Virus record (IMG/VR): IMGVR_UViG_3300022074_000251
Coordinates: 1 to 29,937 of that record
Direction: 5' to 3' (one strand)
Origin: a virus
DNA length: 29,937 nucleotides
How positions within the stretch are numbered: position 1 is the first letter of the stretch; every line of letters begins with the position of its first letter. Under the pieces are notes generated by a model. It was not told the DNA's origin. It did no database searches and saw nothing but the letters and a program-made list of their open reading frames with translations. Below are positions 12,804 to 21,700 of this stretch, in pieces. The position numbers and the translations under genes were made by a program.

Positions 12804-13652
12804 ATGAGTACATCAGTAGCATTATCCGTAGATGGTATGTCTTTATCAGAGGCAATGGGAATGTCATCTACACCTACCGCATCAACCCTTGCTCGTGTAG
12901 CACAGGTGCACAATCCTATCACCGTATCTATTGGTGATGACGAGAAGATTACTGTACCTGTAGGTGCATTCAAAGTAACCATGCCTGACGGGGAAGTTGT
13001 CTATACTCGAAAGGCATCTATTCGTGTGTTTGCACAGCGTCAGCAGTGGCAGCGTTGGGATTCAGCATCAGAGACAATGAACAAAAGTCTCATGTCTAAT
13101 AGTTTGAATGGGGATCTAAAAGATACCACAGGTAAGTTCAACTTGGGCCGACCTAGTGGTTACATTGAAGACTTCCAATCTTTACCAGAGGCTACGAAGA
13201 ATCTTATTCGCAGCATCAAGCGTGTAAAGGTTACGCTTGGTATGATTATTCTGGACAATCCAATGGACTATTCGGGTAATCCCTTACAAGGCTACGAGGA
13301 TGAGATTCCGTTTGTGATGGACATCAAGAATACAGAGAGCATGAAGTCATTGGACAATGCGCTTAGTAAGATCATGTCTAAGAAGCTCACCCCAGTAGAG
13401 CATACTGTTGCACTGTCTAGCGCTAAGCGTGAGTTGCCTACAGGTGCTAAGTACGCTGTGCTAGTGGCTGATCTAGGGAGCAAGGTAAACTTTCAAGAGC
13501 AGGACAGTGCTACACTACAGGACTTCTTGAACTGGGTAGAGTACTCCAACAGTTATGTATCTCAGAAGTGGCAGGAGAATAGTTCATCAGCAATAAGTGC
13601 TAGTGACGCTGATCTGGTTTCTTCAATCGTAGAAGTACAAGAAGCACAGTAA
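12804..13652 (+). CDS. Hypothetical replication-associated protein, possible single-stranded DNA-binding protein (282 aa)
   Basis: ATG at 12804 with AAAGGAAA 6-13 bases upstream. The 282-residue product is beta-rich with conserved-looking aromatic and basic residues (Y-T-R-K-A-S-I-R-V-F-A-Q-R-Q-Q-W-Q-R-W) and many Ser/Asn. It ends in an acidic tail (D-A-D-L-V-S-S-I-V-E-V-Q-E). It sits between the polymerase and the recombination exonuclease, the usual place of gp2.5-type single-stranded DNA-binding proteins in podoviruses. An acidic C-terminal tail is also typical of those. I do not recognise the fold directly, so the role rests on position and composition. Confidence 0.6.
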   Translation: MSTSVALSVDGMSLSEAMGMSSTPTASTLARVAQVHNPITVSIGDDEKITVPVGAFKVTMPDGEVVYTRKASIRVFAQRQQWQRWDSASETMNKSLMSNSLNGDLKDTTGKFNLGRPSGYIEDFQSLPEATKNLIRSIKRVKVTLGMIILDNPMDYSGNPLQGYEDEIPFVMDIKNTESMKSLDNALSKIMSKKLTPVEHTVALSSAKRELPTGAKYAVLVADLGSKVNFQEQDSATLQDFLNWVEYSNSYVSQKWQENSSSAISASDADLVSSIVEVQEAQ

Positions 13653-14497
13653 TGATGCATCCCGCAGAACTGTCCGTACATTCATATCTACGCAAAGCCT
13701 TAGATGGTGATGCAGGTATGTCTAAAGAAAACATTGAAGCCATAGTAGCAGACGTTGCTAAGGCTTTGGAGAAGCAGTTTAACGGCGGGCCAAGAGATGA
13801 ATTTAAACTTAGGATGTCTAATATCGGGCGTCCTAAGTGCCAACTCTGGTTTGAAAAGAATGACCCTGAGACAGATGAGCATAAGCCTACATCATTCCTA
13901 CTACAGATGATGCTAGGTGATTTTGTTGAGGCGTTATTCAAAGGTCTGCTTCGTGAAGCTGGTGTTAAGTTTAAAGACAATGACAAGGTAACATTGAACT
14001 TAGGTGAAGGTAAAGATATCAAGGGTGAGTTTGATATGATACTGGACAATAAGCTTGATGATGTTAAGTCTGCATCGCCTTGGTCCTACACTAACAAGTT
14101 CACTAACTTTGAAACACTTGCCCAAGGAGATTCGTTTGGGTATGTACCTCAACTGGTTGGTTATGCTAAGGCAGCTAACGTAGGTGTAGGTGGTTGGTGG
14201 GTAGTCAACAAATCCAATGGCGAGTTTAAATACGTATCAGCAGAGGGTGTCAATGAAGAAAAAGTAATAGAGGACATAGAAGGAACATATGATTACATTA
14301 ATAATGATGAACCTTTTGAGCGCTGCTTTGGGGCAGTACCAGAAACGTATAGAAAGAAACCATCAGGCAACATGAAGTTAAACTCTTCCTGTAGGTTCTG
14401 TTCACATAAGCGTAAGTGCTGGCCTACTATGCAGACCTTACCATCTAAAGTATACTCAGGAAACAAAGAAGCACCCCTAGTTGATTACATCTTATAG
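13652..14497 (+). CDS. PD-(D/E)XK exonuclease with Cas4/RecB-like cysteine cluster (281 aa)
   Basis: The ATG at 13652 overlaps the previous stop by one base. The nuclease core is visible as G-E-F-D128 followed by D-D137-V-K139, with Q167-L-V-G-Y171 behind it, the QxxxY motif of RecB/Cas4-type nucleases. Cys63 (in R-P-K-C-Q-L-W-F) and C247-x2-C250-x5-C256 near the C-terminus match the split four-cysteine iron-sulphur site of Cas4/AddB. The expected role is metal-dependent resection of DNA ends for recombination or degradation of host DNA. No integration module (Cas1/Cas2) is near, so a CRISPR role is not suggested. Confidence 0.85.
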   Translation: MMHPAELSVHSYLRKALDGDAGMSKENIEAIVADVAKALEKQFNGGPRDEFKLRMSNIGRPKCQLWFEKNDPETDEHKPTSFLLQMMLGDFVEALFKGLLREAGVKFKDNDKVTLNLGEGKDIKGEFDMILDNKLDDVKSASPWSYTNKFTNFETLAQGDSFGYVPQLVGYAKAANVGVGGWWVVNKSNGEFKYVSAEGVNEEKVIEDIEGTYDYINNDEPFERCFGAVPETYRKKPSGNMKLNSSCRFCSHKRKCWPTMQTLPSKVYSGNKEAPLVDYIL

Positions 14498-14508
14498 AAA
14501 GGAAAGAC

Positions 14509-14718
14509 ATGACTAAGCTAACATTAGACGATAAAGAATATGAGATCGAAGACATGACAGAGGAACAGAAGGAGATTCTAAACATACTAAACTTAGGCTC
14601 CAATGCATCTGCTCTCTTAAATCACATTACGCAATGTGTACAGGCTGTACAGCAGATGAAAACAAACGAGTTAAAATCTTCTTTGGAACCTGATAATGCC
14701 ACCGAAGAAGAAACCTAG
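14509..14718 (+). CDS. Small DUF6447-like phage protein (69 aa)
   Basis: ATG at 14509 with GAAAGGAAAG at 14497-14506. The 69 residues begin L-T-L-D-D-K-E-Y-E-I-E-D-M-T-E-E-Q, the short hairpin-plus-helix opening of small phage proteins grouped as DUF6447 (usually L-T-I-D-G-K-E-Y). An amphipathic helix follows, then a polar tail. It overlaps the start of the endonuclease gene by 23 bases. Its function is unknown in any phage I can recall. Confidence 0.6.
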   Translation: MTKLTLDDKEYEIEDMTEEQKEILNILNLGSNASALLNHITQCVQAVQQMKTNELKSSLEPDNATEEET

Positions 14719-15142
14719 AAGGCATAACTCAAGAAGGTATCGCAGCGGCTTAGAGAAAGAAGTCGCTGCATTCTTGAGTAGTAATCAGAAGTCGGTAAGG
14801 TATGAGAAACTAAAGATAGAATGGGAAGACTTTAGATACAGAACTTACACCCCTGACTTTGTGTTGGACAACAACATAATAATTGAAACCAAAGGTATCT
14901 TTGATAGTGAAGATAGACGCAAACACTTGGAGATAAAAAAGCAACACCCTTACCTAGACATTAGGTTTGTATTTAGTAACTCAAGATCTAAGCTTTACAA
15001 AGGAGCTAAAACAATGTATCAGGAATGGTGCGACAAGAACAATTTTAAATGGGCGCACAGAGTTATCCCGGAAGAATGGTTAAAAGAAGATCCTACTACT
15101 GAAATAAACTTAGATAAGATTACTGTACAAAGGAAACTATAA
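14696..15142 (+). CDS. T7-type endonuclease I / Holliday junction resolvase (148 aa)
   Basis: ATG at 14696. The basic N-terminus (P-P-K-K-K-P-R-R-H) is followed by the catalytic set Glu20 (S-G-L-E-K-E), Asp54 (Y-T-P-D-F-V-L), Glu64 and Lys66 (I-E-T-K-G). This is nearly the same spacing as Glu20, Asp55, Glu65 and Lys67 of T7 gp3. The length matches T7 endonuclease I (149 residues). It cuts branched DNA during recombination and packaging, and in T7 it also contributes to host chromosome breakdown, here in partnership with the exonuclease at 13652. The assignment is secure by motif and context. Confidence 0.92.
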   Translation: MPPKKKPRRHNSRRYRSGLEKEVAAFLSSNQKSVRYEKLKIEWEDFRYRTYTPDFVLDNNIIIETKGIFDSEDRRKHLEIKKQHPYLDIRFVFSNSRSKLYKGAKTMYQEWCDKNNFKWAHRVIPEEWLKEDPTTEINLDKITVQRKL

Positions 15143-15502
15143 ATGGTTAGAAGAATATCCAATCAAGAAGTAGCTATCATTCTATCTCTAGATGATTCAG
15201 AAGAAGAGGATGCGTTGAGTGTAGTTACTTATGTACCCAAGGATTGTGATTTAGATAGAGATACCCTTGACGAATTACTAAACGTAACTACATTCCTTAC
15301 ATCCTTCCTACATTTAGCGGAGAGAAATCAAACTTTGCGAAAGCAGGTTATGGAATATAGAAACGCTTTGTTGGACATGGAGCATCTAGAAGATATGGAT
15401 TTTATAGAAGAGGAAGAAGGTTTACCACCCGTAGATGTAAAGACTACCAATGGTAAGGTCATACGATTAGATGCATGGACAAAGACAAAAGGAAATGCTT
15501 GA
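15143..15502 (+). CDS. Hypothetical acidic helical protein (119 aa)
   Basis: The ATG at 15143 directly follows the endonuclease stop, with AAAGGAAA at 15129-15136. The 119 residues are acidic (D-D-S-E-E-E-D-A; D-M-D-F-I-E-E-E-E-G) with a central amphipathic helix (L-L-N-V-T-T-F-L-T-S-F-L-H-L-A-E-R) and a beta-like tail. The stop overlaps the next start (TGATG). It may be an adaptor in the replication/recombination operon; no family is recognised. Confidence 0.65.
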   Translation: MVRRISNQEVAIILSLDDSEEEDALSVVTYVPKDCDLDRDTLDELLNVTTFLTSFLHLAERNQTLRKQVMEYRNALLDMEHLEDMDFIEEEEGLPPVDVKTTNGKVIRLDAWTKTKGNA

Positions 15503-15741
15503 TGTCAAAACAGTTTGATCCTGTTAATAGCCCGCCACACTACACAATAGGAAATGGAGTGGAGTGTATTGAGTATATCAAACAAGTACTTACCCCAGAG
15601 GAGTTCAAAGGCTACTGCCACGGCAACTTAATTAAGTATCAACACAGGCACGGATATAAGGGTAAGCCTGTAGAAGATATGGAAAAAGCACAGTACTATC
15701 TCAATAAATTAGTAGAAACATTAAAGGAGATTCACAAGTGA
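15502..15741 (+). CDS. DUF3310 family phage protein (79 aa)
   Basis: I chose the ATG at 15502 (AAAGGAAA eight bases upstream) over the ATG at 15475 inside the previous gene. The 79 residues match the DUF3310 pattern well: D-P-V-N-S-P-P-H-Y at the start, E-C-I-E-Y-I, F-K-G-Y-C-H-G-N-L-I-K-Y at 37-48 and then Y-K-G-K-P-V-E-D-M-E-K-A-Q-Y-Y-L. This family is a short nucleotide-kinase-associated module found across tailed phages, often beside nucleotide metabolism genes, as here beside MazG. The biochemical role is not established. Confidence 0.88.
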   Translation: MSKQFDPVNSPPHYTIGNGVECIEYIKQVLTPEEFKGYCHGNLIKYQHRHGYKGKPVEDMEKAQYYLNKLVETLKEIHK

Positions 15742-15908
15742 CACATGACTACACTGTTTCTTTTGTAATTAAAGTAGACGAGGATAACAATCTACTATCA
15801 TCTCTACAAGAGGCACACAAAGAAGATATAGAAGAGTTAGTTTTAAATATGTTCTATGACGTAGATGATGTGACAATATCAAAACTATTGGTAAGGGATA
15901 GACCATGA
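15738..15908 (+). CDS. Small hypothetical protein with GTG start (56 aa)
   Basis: GTG at 15738, with AAAGGAG at 15723-15729, overlapping the DUF3310 stop by four bases. TGA at 15906-15908 overlaps the MazG start by four bases. The 56 residues are beta-alpha-beta in appearance (Y-T-V-S-F-V-I-K-V-D; then D-I-E-E-L-V-L-N-M-F-Y-D-V; then V-T-I-S-K-L-L-V), like small phage proteins of unknown role. Overlaps on both sides support it. Confidence 0.6.
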   Translation: MTHDYTVSFVIKVDEDNNLLSSLQEAHKEDIEELVLNMFYDVDDVTISKLLVRDRP

Positions 15909-16291
15909 TTAACAAAAGTGACTTAGAGGCGTTTGGGTATTTCGATATGTTTCAAAACAGTACGGACTACGATCAAGACCCTGTAAGATTTTACAGTCAA
16001 TTTGTAGAGGATAAGGTATTCACTAAAGGACGAGAGCGTTTAGTAGAAAATACTTTGGGTTTGGTTGGCGAAGCGGGAGAAGTATCTGAGAAGGTCAAGA
16101 AATTATTTAGAGATAAGAATAAATTTACAGACGAAGAAGTCCTTAAAGAACTGGGTGATGTATTGTTTTATACAGTAGCTTTAGCTAATATCTTTGGGGG
16201 AAACTTAAAGAAAGTTATGGAGATGAACATGGCAAAGTTAGATGATAGAGAGCAACGTGGTGTATTAAAAGGAAGCGGTGACAATAGATGA
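15905..16291 (+). CDS. MazG-like nucleoside triphosphate pyrophosphohydrolase (128 aa)
   Basis: The ATG at 15905 overlaps the upstream stop. The all-helical MazG/dUTPase-fold signature is visible: Glu56-x2-Glu59-x2-Glu62 in G-E-A-G-E-V-S-E, then E82-L-G-D85, the metal-binding acidic residues that hydrolyse NTPs or dNTPs to monophosphates. Phage MazG-like enzymes are thought to adjust nucleotide pools, and an older idea that they lower ppGpp is disputed. The stop overlaps the ribonucleotide reductase start (ATGA), so both are translated together. Confidence 0.9.
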   Translation: MINKSDLEAFGYFDMFQNSTDYDQDPVRFYSQFVEDKVFTKGRERLVENTLGLVGEAGEVSEKVKKLFRDKNKFTDEEVLKELGDVLFYTVALANIFGGNLKKVMEMNMAKLDDREQRGVLKGSGDNR

Positions 16292-18186
16292 ATAATTATT
16301 TACCAACAGACTATCAAGCTTTTATTCATACCTCACGGTATGCACGATGGCTTGATGATGAAGGACGAAGAGAGTCTTGGGGCGAAACAGTAGATCGTTA
16401 CATTAACAATGTAGTAGGGCATAAGATTGACGAGAACACTAAGGATGACTTAATGTTTTCTATTCTCAACTTAGAGGTTATGCCGTCCATGCGAGCCATG
16501 ATGACTGCAGGTCCAGCGGCTAATCGTGACAACACTTGCATGTATAACTGTAGTTATCTACCCGTAGAGGACCCTAAGTCCTTCGATGAGGCTATGTTCA
16601 TCCTCTTGTGTGGTACTGGTGTCGGCTTCAGTGTCGAGCGTCAGTTCATTAGTAAGCTTCCTGAGATCCCTGAGTTGTTCGACAGTGAGACTACTATCGT
16701 TGTCAAAGACAGTAAGGAAGGTTGGGCTAAAGCTCTTCGTCAAGTTCTTGCTCTCCTCTGGGCTGGTGAAATCCCCCAGTGGGATATTGGTTTAGTCCGT
16801 CCTGCAGGTGCAAAGCTTAAAACCTTTGGTGGTAGAGCTTCTGGTCCCGCACCTCTTGTTGAACTATTTAATTTTACTATTGCTACCTTCAAGAATGCAC
16901 AAGGACGTAAGCTATCTAGCATTGAGTGTCACGACATCATGTGTAAGATTGGTGAGGTAGTTGTCGTAGGTGGTGTACGCCGTAGTGCTATGATCTCTCT
17001 GTCTAACTTAAGTGATGATCGTATGCGTCACGCTAAGTCAGGTCAGTGGTGGGATAACGAACCTCAACGTGCATTAGCTAATAACTCTGTTAGCTATACA
17101 GAAAAACCAGATGCTATATCATTCATGCGTGAGTGGATGGCACTAGTAGAGTCAGGAAGTGGAGAACGTGGTGTATTCAATCGTCAAGCAAGTAAGAAAC
17201 AGGCTGCAAAAAATGGTAGGCGTGATCCTAACTACGAGTTTGGGACTAATCCTTGCAGTGAAATTATACTTAGACCAAATCAATTCTGCAATCTTACGGA
17301 AGTTGTTATTCGTGCGACAGATACCCTTGAAGATTTGGAGCGTAAGGTTAAGCTTGCTACGATTCTGGGAACCATACAATCCACCTACACCAAGTTTCCA
17401 TACTTGCGTAAGGTGTGGAACAAGAACACAGAAGAAGAGCGTCTGCTGGGTGTGTCACTTACAGGGATAATGGACAACTCCTTGATGACTATTAAGAACA
17501 AAGGCTTGGAGAAGACTCTTGAACATCTTCGTGGGATTTGTGTTTCTACTAATGCTGAATGGGCTGACCGTCTTGGTATACCTGCTGCTGCTGCAATTAC
17601 ATGCGTCAAGCCTTCGGGCACGGTATCGCAATTGGTGGATAGTGCCAGTGGCATACATGCTCGCCATAGTCCCTATTATATCCGTACTGTGCGTGGTGAT
17701 AATAAAGATCCCCTAACACAGTTCATGACAGATCAAGGCATTCCTAATGAGCCTTGTGTTATGAAGCCAGATCAAACAACAGTGTTTAGCTTTCCACAAA
17801 AGGCACCTGCTGGTGCTGTTGTTACAGAAGAGATGTCAGCCATTGAGCAGCTTGAAACATGGTTGACCTATCAACGCTCATGGTGTGAGCATAAGCCTAG
17901 CGTAACGATAAATGTACGTAAGGATGAATGGTTTGAAGTAGGTGCCTTCGTGTACAAATACTTCGATGAAATGTCGGGTGTATCTTTCTTGCCCTACAAC
18001 GAGCACACATATCAACAAGCACCATATCAAGAGGTAGGAGAAGTTGAATACAAAGACTTACTTTCTTTCATGCCTTCTAGTATTGCTTGGAGTGAGCTTG
18101 CAAATTATGAGAAAGAAGACAACACTGTTGCAATGCAGACGATGGCTTGTACTGGTGATGTGTGCGAAGTAGTAGACTTAACATAA
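16288..18186 (+). CDS. nrdJ: Class II (B12-dependent) ribonucleotide reductase, monomeric type (632 aa)
   Basis: It reduces ribonucleotides to deoxyribonucleotides using adenosylcobalamin. The barrel signature N321-P-C323-S-E325 holds the thiyl-radical Cys, and Cys334 lies 11 residues later, the same spacing as Cys408 and Cys419 of the Lactobacillus leichmannii enzyme. The C-terminal redox pair is C621-x4-C626, the spacing of that enzyme's Cys731/Cys736. A first-strand Cys (Cys84 or Cys88) and V-K-P-S-G-T-V-S complete the site. At 632 residues it is about 100 shorter than the leichmannii enzyme. Dependence on cobalamin means the phage relies on a host that has or imports B12. Confidence 0.93.
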   Translation: MNNYLPTDYQAFIHTSRYARWLDDEGRRESWGETVDRYINNVVGHKIDENTKDDLMFSILNLEVMPSMRAMMTAGPAANRDNTCMYNCSYLPVEDPKSFDEAMFILLCGTGVGFSVERQFISKLPEIPELFDSETTIVVKDSKEGWAKALRQVLALLWAGEIPQWDIGLVRPAGAKLKTFGGRASGPAPLVELFNFTIATFKNAQGRKLSSIECHDIMCKIGEVVVVGGVRRSAMISLSNLSDDRMRHAKSGQWWDNEPQRALANNSVSYTEKPDAISFMREWMALVESGSGERGVFNRQASKKQAAKNGRRDPNYEFGTNPCSEIILRPNQFCNLTEVVIRATDTLEDLERKVKLATILGTIQSTYTKFPYLRKVWNKNTEEERLLGVSLTGIMDNSLMTIKNKGLEKTLEHLRGICVSTNAEWADRLGIPAAAAITCVKPSGTVSQLVDSASGIHARHSPYYIRTVRGDNKDPLTQFMTDQGIPNEPCVMKPDQTTVFSFPQKAPAGAVVTEEMSAIEQLETWLTYQRSWCEHKPSVTINVRKDEWFEVGAFVYKYFDEMSGVSFLPYNEHTYQQAPYQEVGEVEYKDLLSFMPSSIAWSELANYEKEDNTVAMQTMACTGDVCEVVDLT

Positions 18187-18198
18187 AGGAGAAGTAAT

Positions 18199-18318
18199 AT
18201 GACAGGTTTAGAATTTATGGCACTGGCAACAATAACTTTTGGCGCTATCGCAGAAGGCGTAGCTCTTGCATCGGAGCACGGTCCTGCTATCGTTGATCAG
18301 GTGCGAGGTTGGTTTTAA
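18199..18318 (+). CDS. Small hypothetical protein (39 aa)
   Basis: The ATG at 18199 has a strong AAAGGAGAAG at 18185-18194. The 39 residues are one hydrophobic, Ala/Gly-rich helix (M-A-L-A-T-I-T-F-G-A-I-A-E-G-V-A-L-A) and a short polar tail. It could be a weak membrane segment or a buried helix. The stop overlaps the next start by one base. No family is recognised. Confidence 0.5.
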   Translation: MTGLEFMALATITFGAIAEGVALASEHGPAIVDQVRGWF

Positions 18319-18506
18319 TGTATGCGCTATTACTAGTGATGTATAGTATGGGTAACTTAAAAGTAAAAGCAGTAGATAATATATTCACTAGCGAAAATGA
18401 GTGCGAGGTTTTTTCGAGTGTATTACACAAGAAGCTTGTAGATACACGACCTAGCGAAGATGCCTTTGTTAAACTTTACTGCTTGCCCTTGCCAGAGAGT
18501 GTGTAA
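18318..18506 (+). CDS. Small secreted or periplasmic-like protein with two cysteines (62 aa)
   Basis: The ATG at 18318 is preferred over the in-frame TTG at 18309, which is inside the previous gene. The 62 residues begin with a short hydrophobic segment (Y-A-L-L-L-V-M-Y-S-M), possibly a signal peptide or anchor. This is followed by a polar domain with two cysteines (N-E-C-E-V-F and L-Y-C-L-P) that could form a disulphide outside the cytoplasm. Small exported phage proteins of this kind sometimes alter the host surface, but no family is recognised. Confidence 0.5.
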   Translation: MYALLLVMYSMGNLKVKAVDNIFTSENECEVFSSVLHKKLVDTRPSEDAFVKLYCLPLPESV

Positions 18507-18508
18507 TA

Positions 18509-18718
18509 TTGATAAGTCGTATTGAGGAAGAAGCAAAGAGACATACAGAAGCTCGACAAAGAAGATTTAATGAAGAAATCTTACGACTTCTAGAACCTGT
18601 ACGAAACCACATACAATTTAACTTGCAAGAATCTAAAGTAAAAGAACGAGCATTAGAAAGAGTAGAAGATGTGGCTATGACAAGTAAGTATGCTGTAGAA
18701 ACAACAGGTTTAAAATAA
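18509..18718 (+). CDS. Small helical protein, possible Acb2/Tad1-hairpin relative (69 aa)
   Basis: TTG start at 18509, two bases after the previous stop; TAA at 18716-18718. The 69 residues are all-helical. An N-terminal charged helix leads to P-V-R-N-H-I-Q-F-N and then V-K-E-R-A-L-E-R-V-E-D-V-A. The last stretch resembles the pattern R-E-x-S-x-A-L-x-x-L-E-E-A of the Acb2 (T4 Vs.4-like) nucleotide-sponge hairpin, which sequesters cyclic nucleotides of CBASS or Thoeris defence. The resemblance is short and by eye, and a generic coiled coil is the alternative. It is the last gene of the plus-strand operon, just before the terminator. Confidence 0.55.
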   Translation: MISRIEEEAKRHTEARQRRFNEEILRLLEPVRNHIQFNLQESKVKERALERVEDVAMTSKYAVETTGLK

Positions 18719-18720
18719 TA

Positions 18721-18750
18721 AAAGGGGGCTTAGTTGCCCCCTCTTTTTTT
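18721..18750. terminator. Rho-independent terminator between converging operons
   Basis: GGGGGC (18724-18729), a six-base loop TTAGTT and GCCCCC (18736-18741), followed by CTC and a run of T to 18750. On the other strand the hairpin is followed by TTTTATT, so it can stop transcription from both sides. It lies between the last plus-strand stop (18718) and the last minus-strand stop (18756). Confidence 0.92.
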
Positions 18751-18755
18751 GTAAC

Positions 18756-21700
18756 TTATAAGTTACTCTCTGTCTGAAGAAGTTTCTTTCTATTGTTCTC
18801 GTCTTTGAGATAGAAATACAAAAGTTCTAATGCTTCATTAGAAAGATCTTCTACTTCTCCTGTCATACCTAAAGCTTCCATACCTTCAGAAAGTTCTTGT
18901 TTACTGACAGAGCCACCTCTCTTACTAATCTCGTACATGATTTCCATACGACGATCACCTGTCTTACCGTAGACTTGTAGCGTTTTCATTGCTTGCTTCT
19001 TAGATATAGACAGAACACGACTAACTAAGTATCTGCGCTGCTCATCTGTACCCTCTTTCCATTTAGGAGAGTTTACAACAGTTTCTGCATAATAATCCAA
19101 ATAGTTTACAATTATTTCATTCATTCTATTATCCGCTGCAGCAATGTCAGCTTTGATGTTAGACTTCCACTCAGGTAAACCTATCTCATTAAACATTCTA
19201 TTGATAGTGGAAGGTGCATCTTTCTCCCTAAAACCAAACAGCCTTCCTATAGGTGCTCTACCCGGAGTATCAGATAAAGCTCTCTTCTTTTCTTGAGGGG
19301 CTTTCTGTCCTAGCATTTCTTGTACGGACAGATCCATAGCATCAAACATTTGATCCACGTAGCGAACTGAATTGTTCAGCCACTTGCTACCATCATTACG
19401 ATCCACCGCTACATAATCTTCCCCACGAGAGATAGCAGCTACTTGATTGATAGGATCTAAGGGACGTGTGTATCCCGATATGTACATAGATACTGCGCCA
19501 CCTACAGCAGAACTTGCATTAGACTTAACTGCATCTATATCACCTGCAGAGAGATCTAGTAGAAGTTGATAGGGTGCTTTGCTGACCTCACCTAACTGTC
19601 TTGTGATTGATTCGATACCAAAAGTGGCAGTAATATCTGCTACTAGTTCTTTCGGCACATAACCATCTCTATGTTGATGTGCTGCCATACGACCCATAGC
19701 CTTATAGAAGCTGAAAGGGAAGTCGTACTTACGATCTCGTATAGTGCCGTCACTCATACGATCTTCATTCCAAGCAAGACCTTCTTCCATATTCTTATAG
19801 TCGTAAGCTCCCCAAGCCCCTATTAAGCCTAGTCCTACCGCACCTTTGATAGCAAGCTCATAAGGATCTCTTTCAGATTTACCTAAGTATTTGTGCATAA
19901 AGCTTATGCCTGTGTAGTCTGCCATATGTACAACAGTATTGTTAAAGAACTTACCGAAAGGCACAAGTGCACCAACAACAGGAACTCTACGTGCATCTTC
20001 GATAGCAGCAGCTACATAGCCTAACGCAGTTTTATCAATGTCTTCTGACTTAGGTTTATATGATTTAGAAAATACATTGCGTAAGGTATCAGACACAGCA
20101 GTAGCTGTTACTTCTGCATACTCTTCCCCGTCCATCTTCTTATATAGATCTGCATCTGCAATGAACTCAGAGTAAGACATATTGTATTTCAGACGTACCT
20201 GTTTATCTATGTTGTACATAAACTCTTGCGTCTTAGTTAAGAAGTCTTGAGCCTTAACACCATAGACTGTTTGGAAGAAGTCCATTACTTTCTCAGGGAC
20301 GCCGGGCTTATCCATGTCATCTATTTTAATGTTCAACTGTTTGAGTGTATCTTCCATCTCAATTTCGCCAGCCATAAAGCGAAACATTTCTTTCTGCGCT
20401 TTAGGGTTGTGAGCAAAGAAGTCCATTGCTTCATTGAACGTGGCGTTAGGATCTAGGATGTTAGAGATCTTTTGCTTTTGTAGCTTGAGTAACTGTATGC
20501 CTTTGTTACGAGCTTGTACAGCGTCAGCTTTCCTGCCCATTACAGATAATGCAAAGGATGCAGGACCGTACAGTACACCACGAGTAGTATCAGTTATACT
20601 TTGTAATGCAGATGCCTGTGTCCAACCAATCAAGTTAAGCATAGTCGTGCCCGGATGCGTAACCAAAGTACGAATGAAGTTGTTTTGAAACTTGGCAGCG
20701 CCTTTAGAGACAGCCGCTTTACGTGCAGCAAAGGGTGTCATACCTTCAGCAATCATTTCTTTAGCAGACATCTCAGCTTGCTTTGAGTCTAGCTCTGCCT
20801 TAGCTGCACCAATAAGTCTTTGCAAGGGTTCGTCTGTCTCAGGCTCATAACCTATAGCCCGACTAGTCTTAGATAAAATATTTAAGTATCTAGCACTCTG
20901 ACTAACCTCAGAAGACAGAACATCTAAGCCTTGCTCAAGGGTCTTGCCTTTAAAGTCTGGTATGAATTTGCCTAGAGTTTCATCAAAGATACCTTGTATG
21001 TCATCTATAACACTGTCAGGCATTTCCATCACAGTGCTAGACAACCAGTCAAAGTGATTAGCAAAACCTTCACGACCTATAGGCTGCTTGATACCTCGCT
21101 TAGCTAGGATAGTTGACACACCCTCAAAGCCATCTTGAGGAGATCCCCTTAGAAACAAATCTAAAATGATATCACTACGAGGTGTACCGGGGGAACCCGG
21201 CTCTAGGGGTACAGCCCTTGCCATATCTCCACGTCTGACTTTGTTAAACCAGTCACCTAGTCTAGCTTTTGTATCAGCCAAATCTCTTGACAAGGATTCT
21301 ACAGCTTCAGGGTCTGCCTTTAGATTTTCTGTAGCTTCTTTAGTTTGCCTACGTACCTCTTCTCCTGCCAAGTCAGCAGCTTTAGCCTTAGCTTCTGCAG
21401 CATCCGCAAAGAATTTAGCTGAAGCACCTACTGACTCAGAGCCGCCTTTAGATATACGATTTAAACCATAAGCAATCCCGCCGCCAAACAAGCCGCCAGC
21501 AAATGCAACACTACCTTGCACGGCATCATAGTCTGTCTGCAGTCCTGCTTTCTCGAATGATTCTTGATAAGCCCAGTCAACGCTTAACCCAAAGGCTGCA
21601 TCTGATAAAGCCGTAGCACCTATCTCCATCTTAGCAGACTTCTGTGCCGCTTCCTTGCCAGCCTCAGACTGTAGCATACGAGACAAGATCTTACGCTCTT

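Noticed and set aside
13652-14497. Cas4-like nuclease as part of a phage CRISPR system
   Set aside because: No Cas1, Cas2 or repeat array is nearby, and context is phage recombination.
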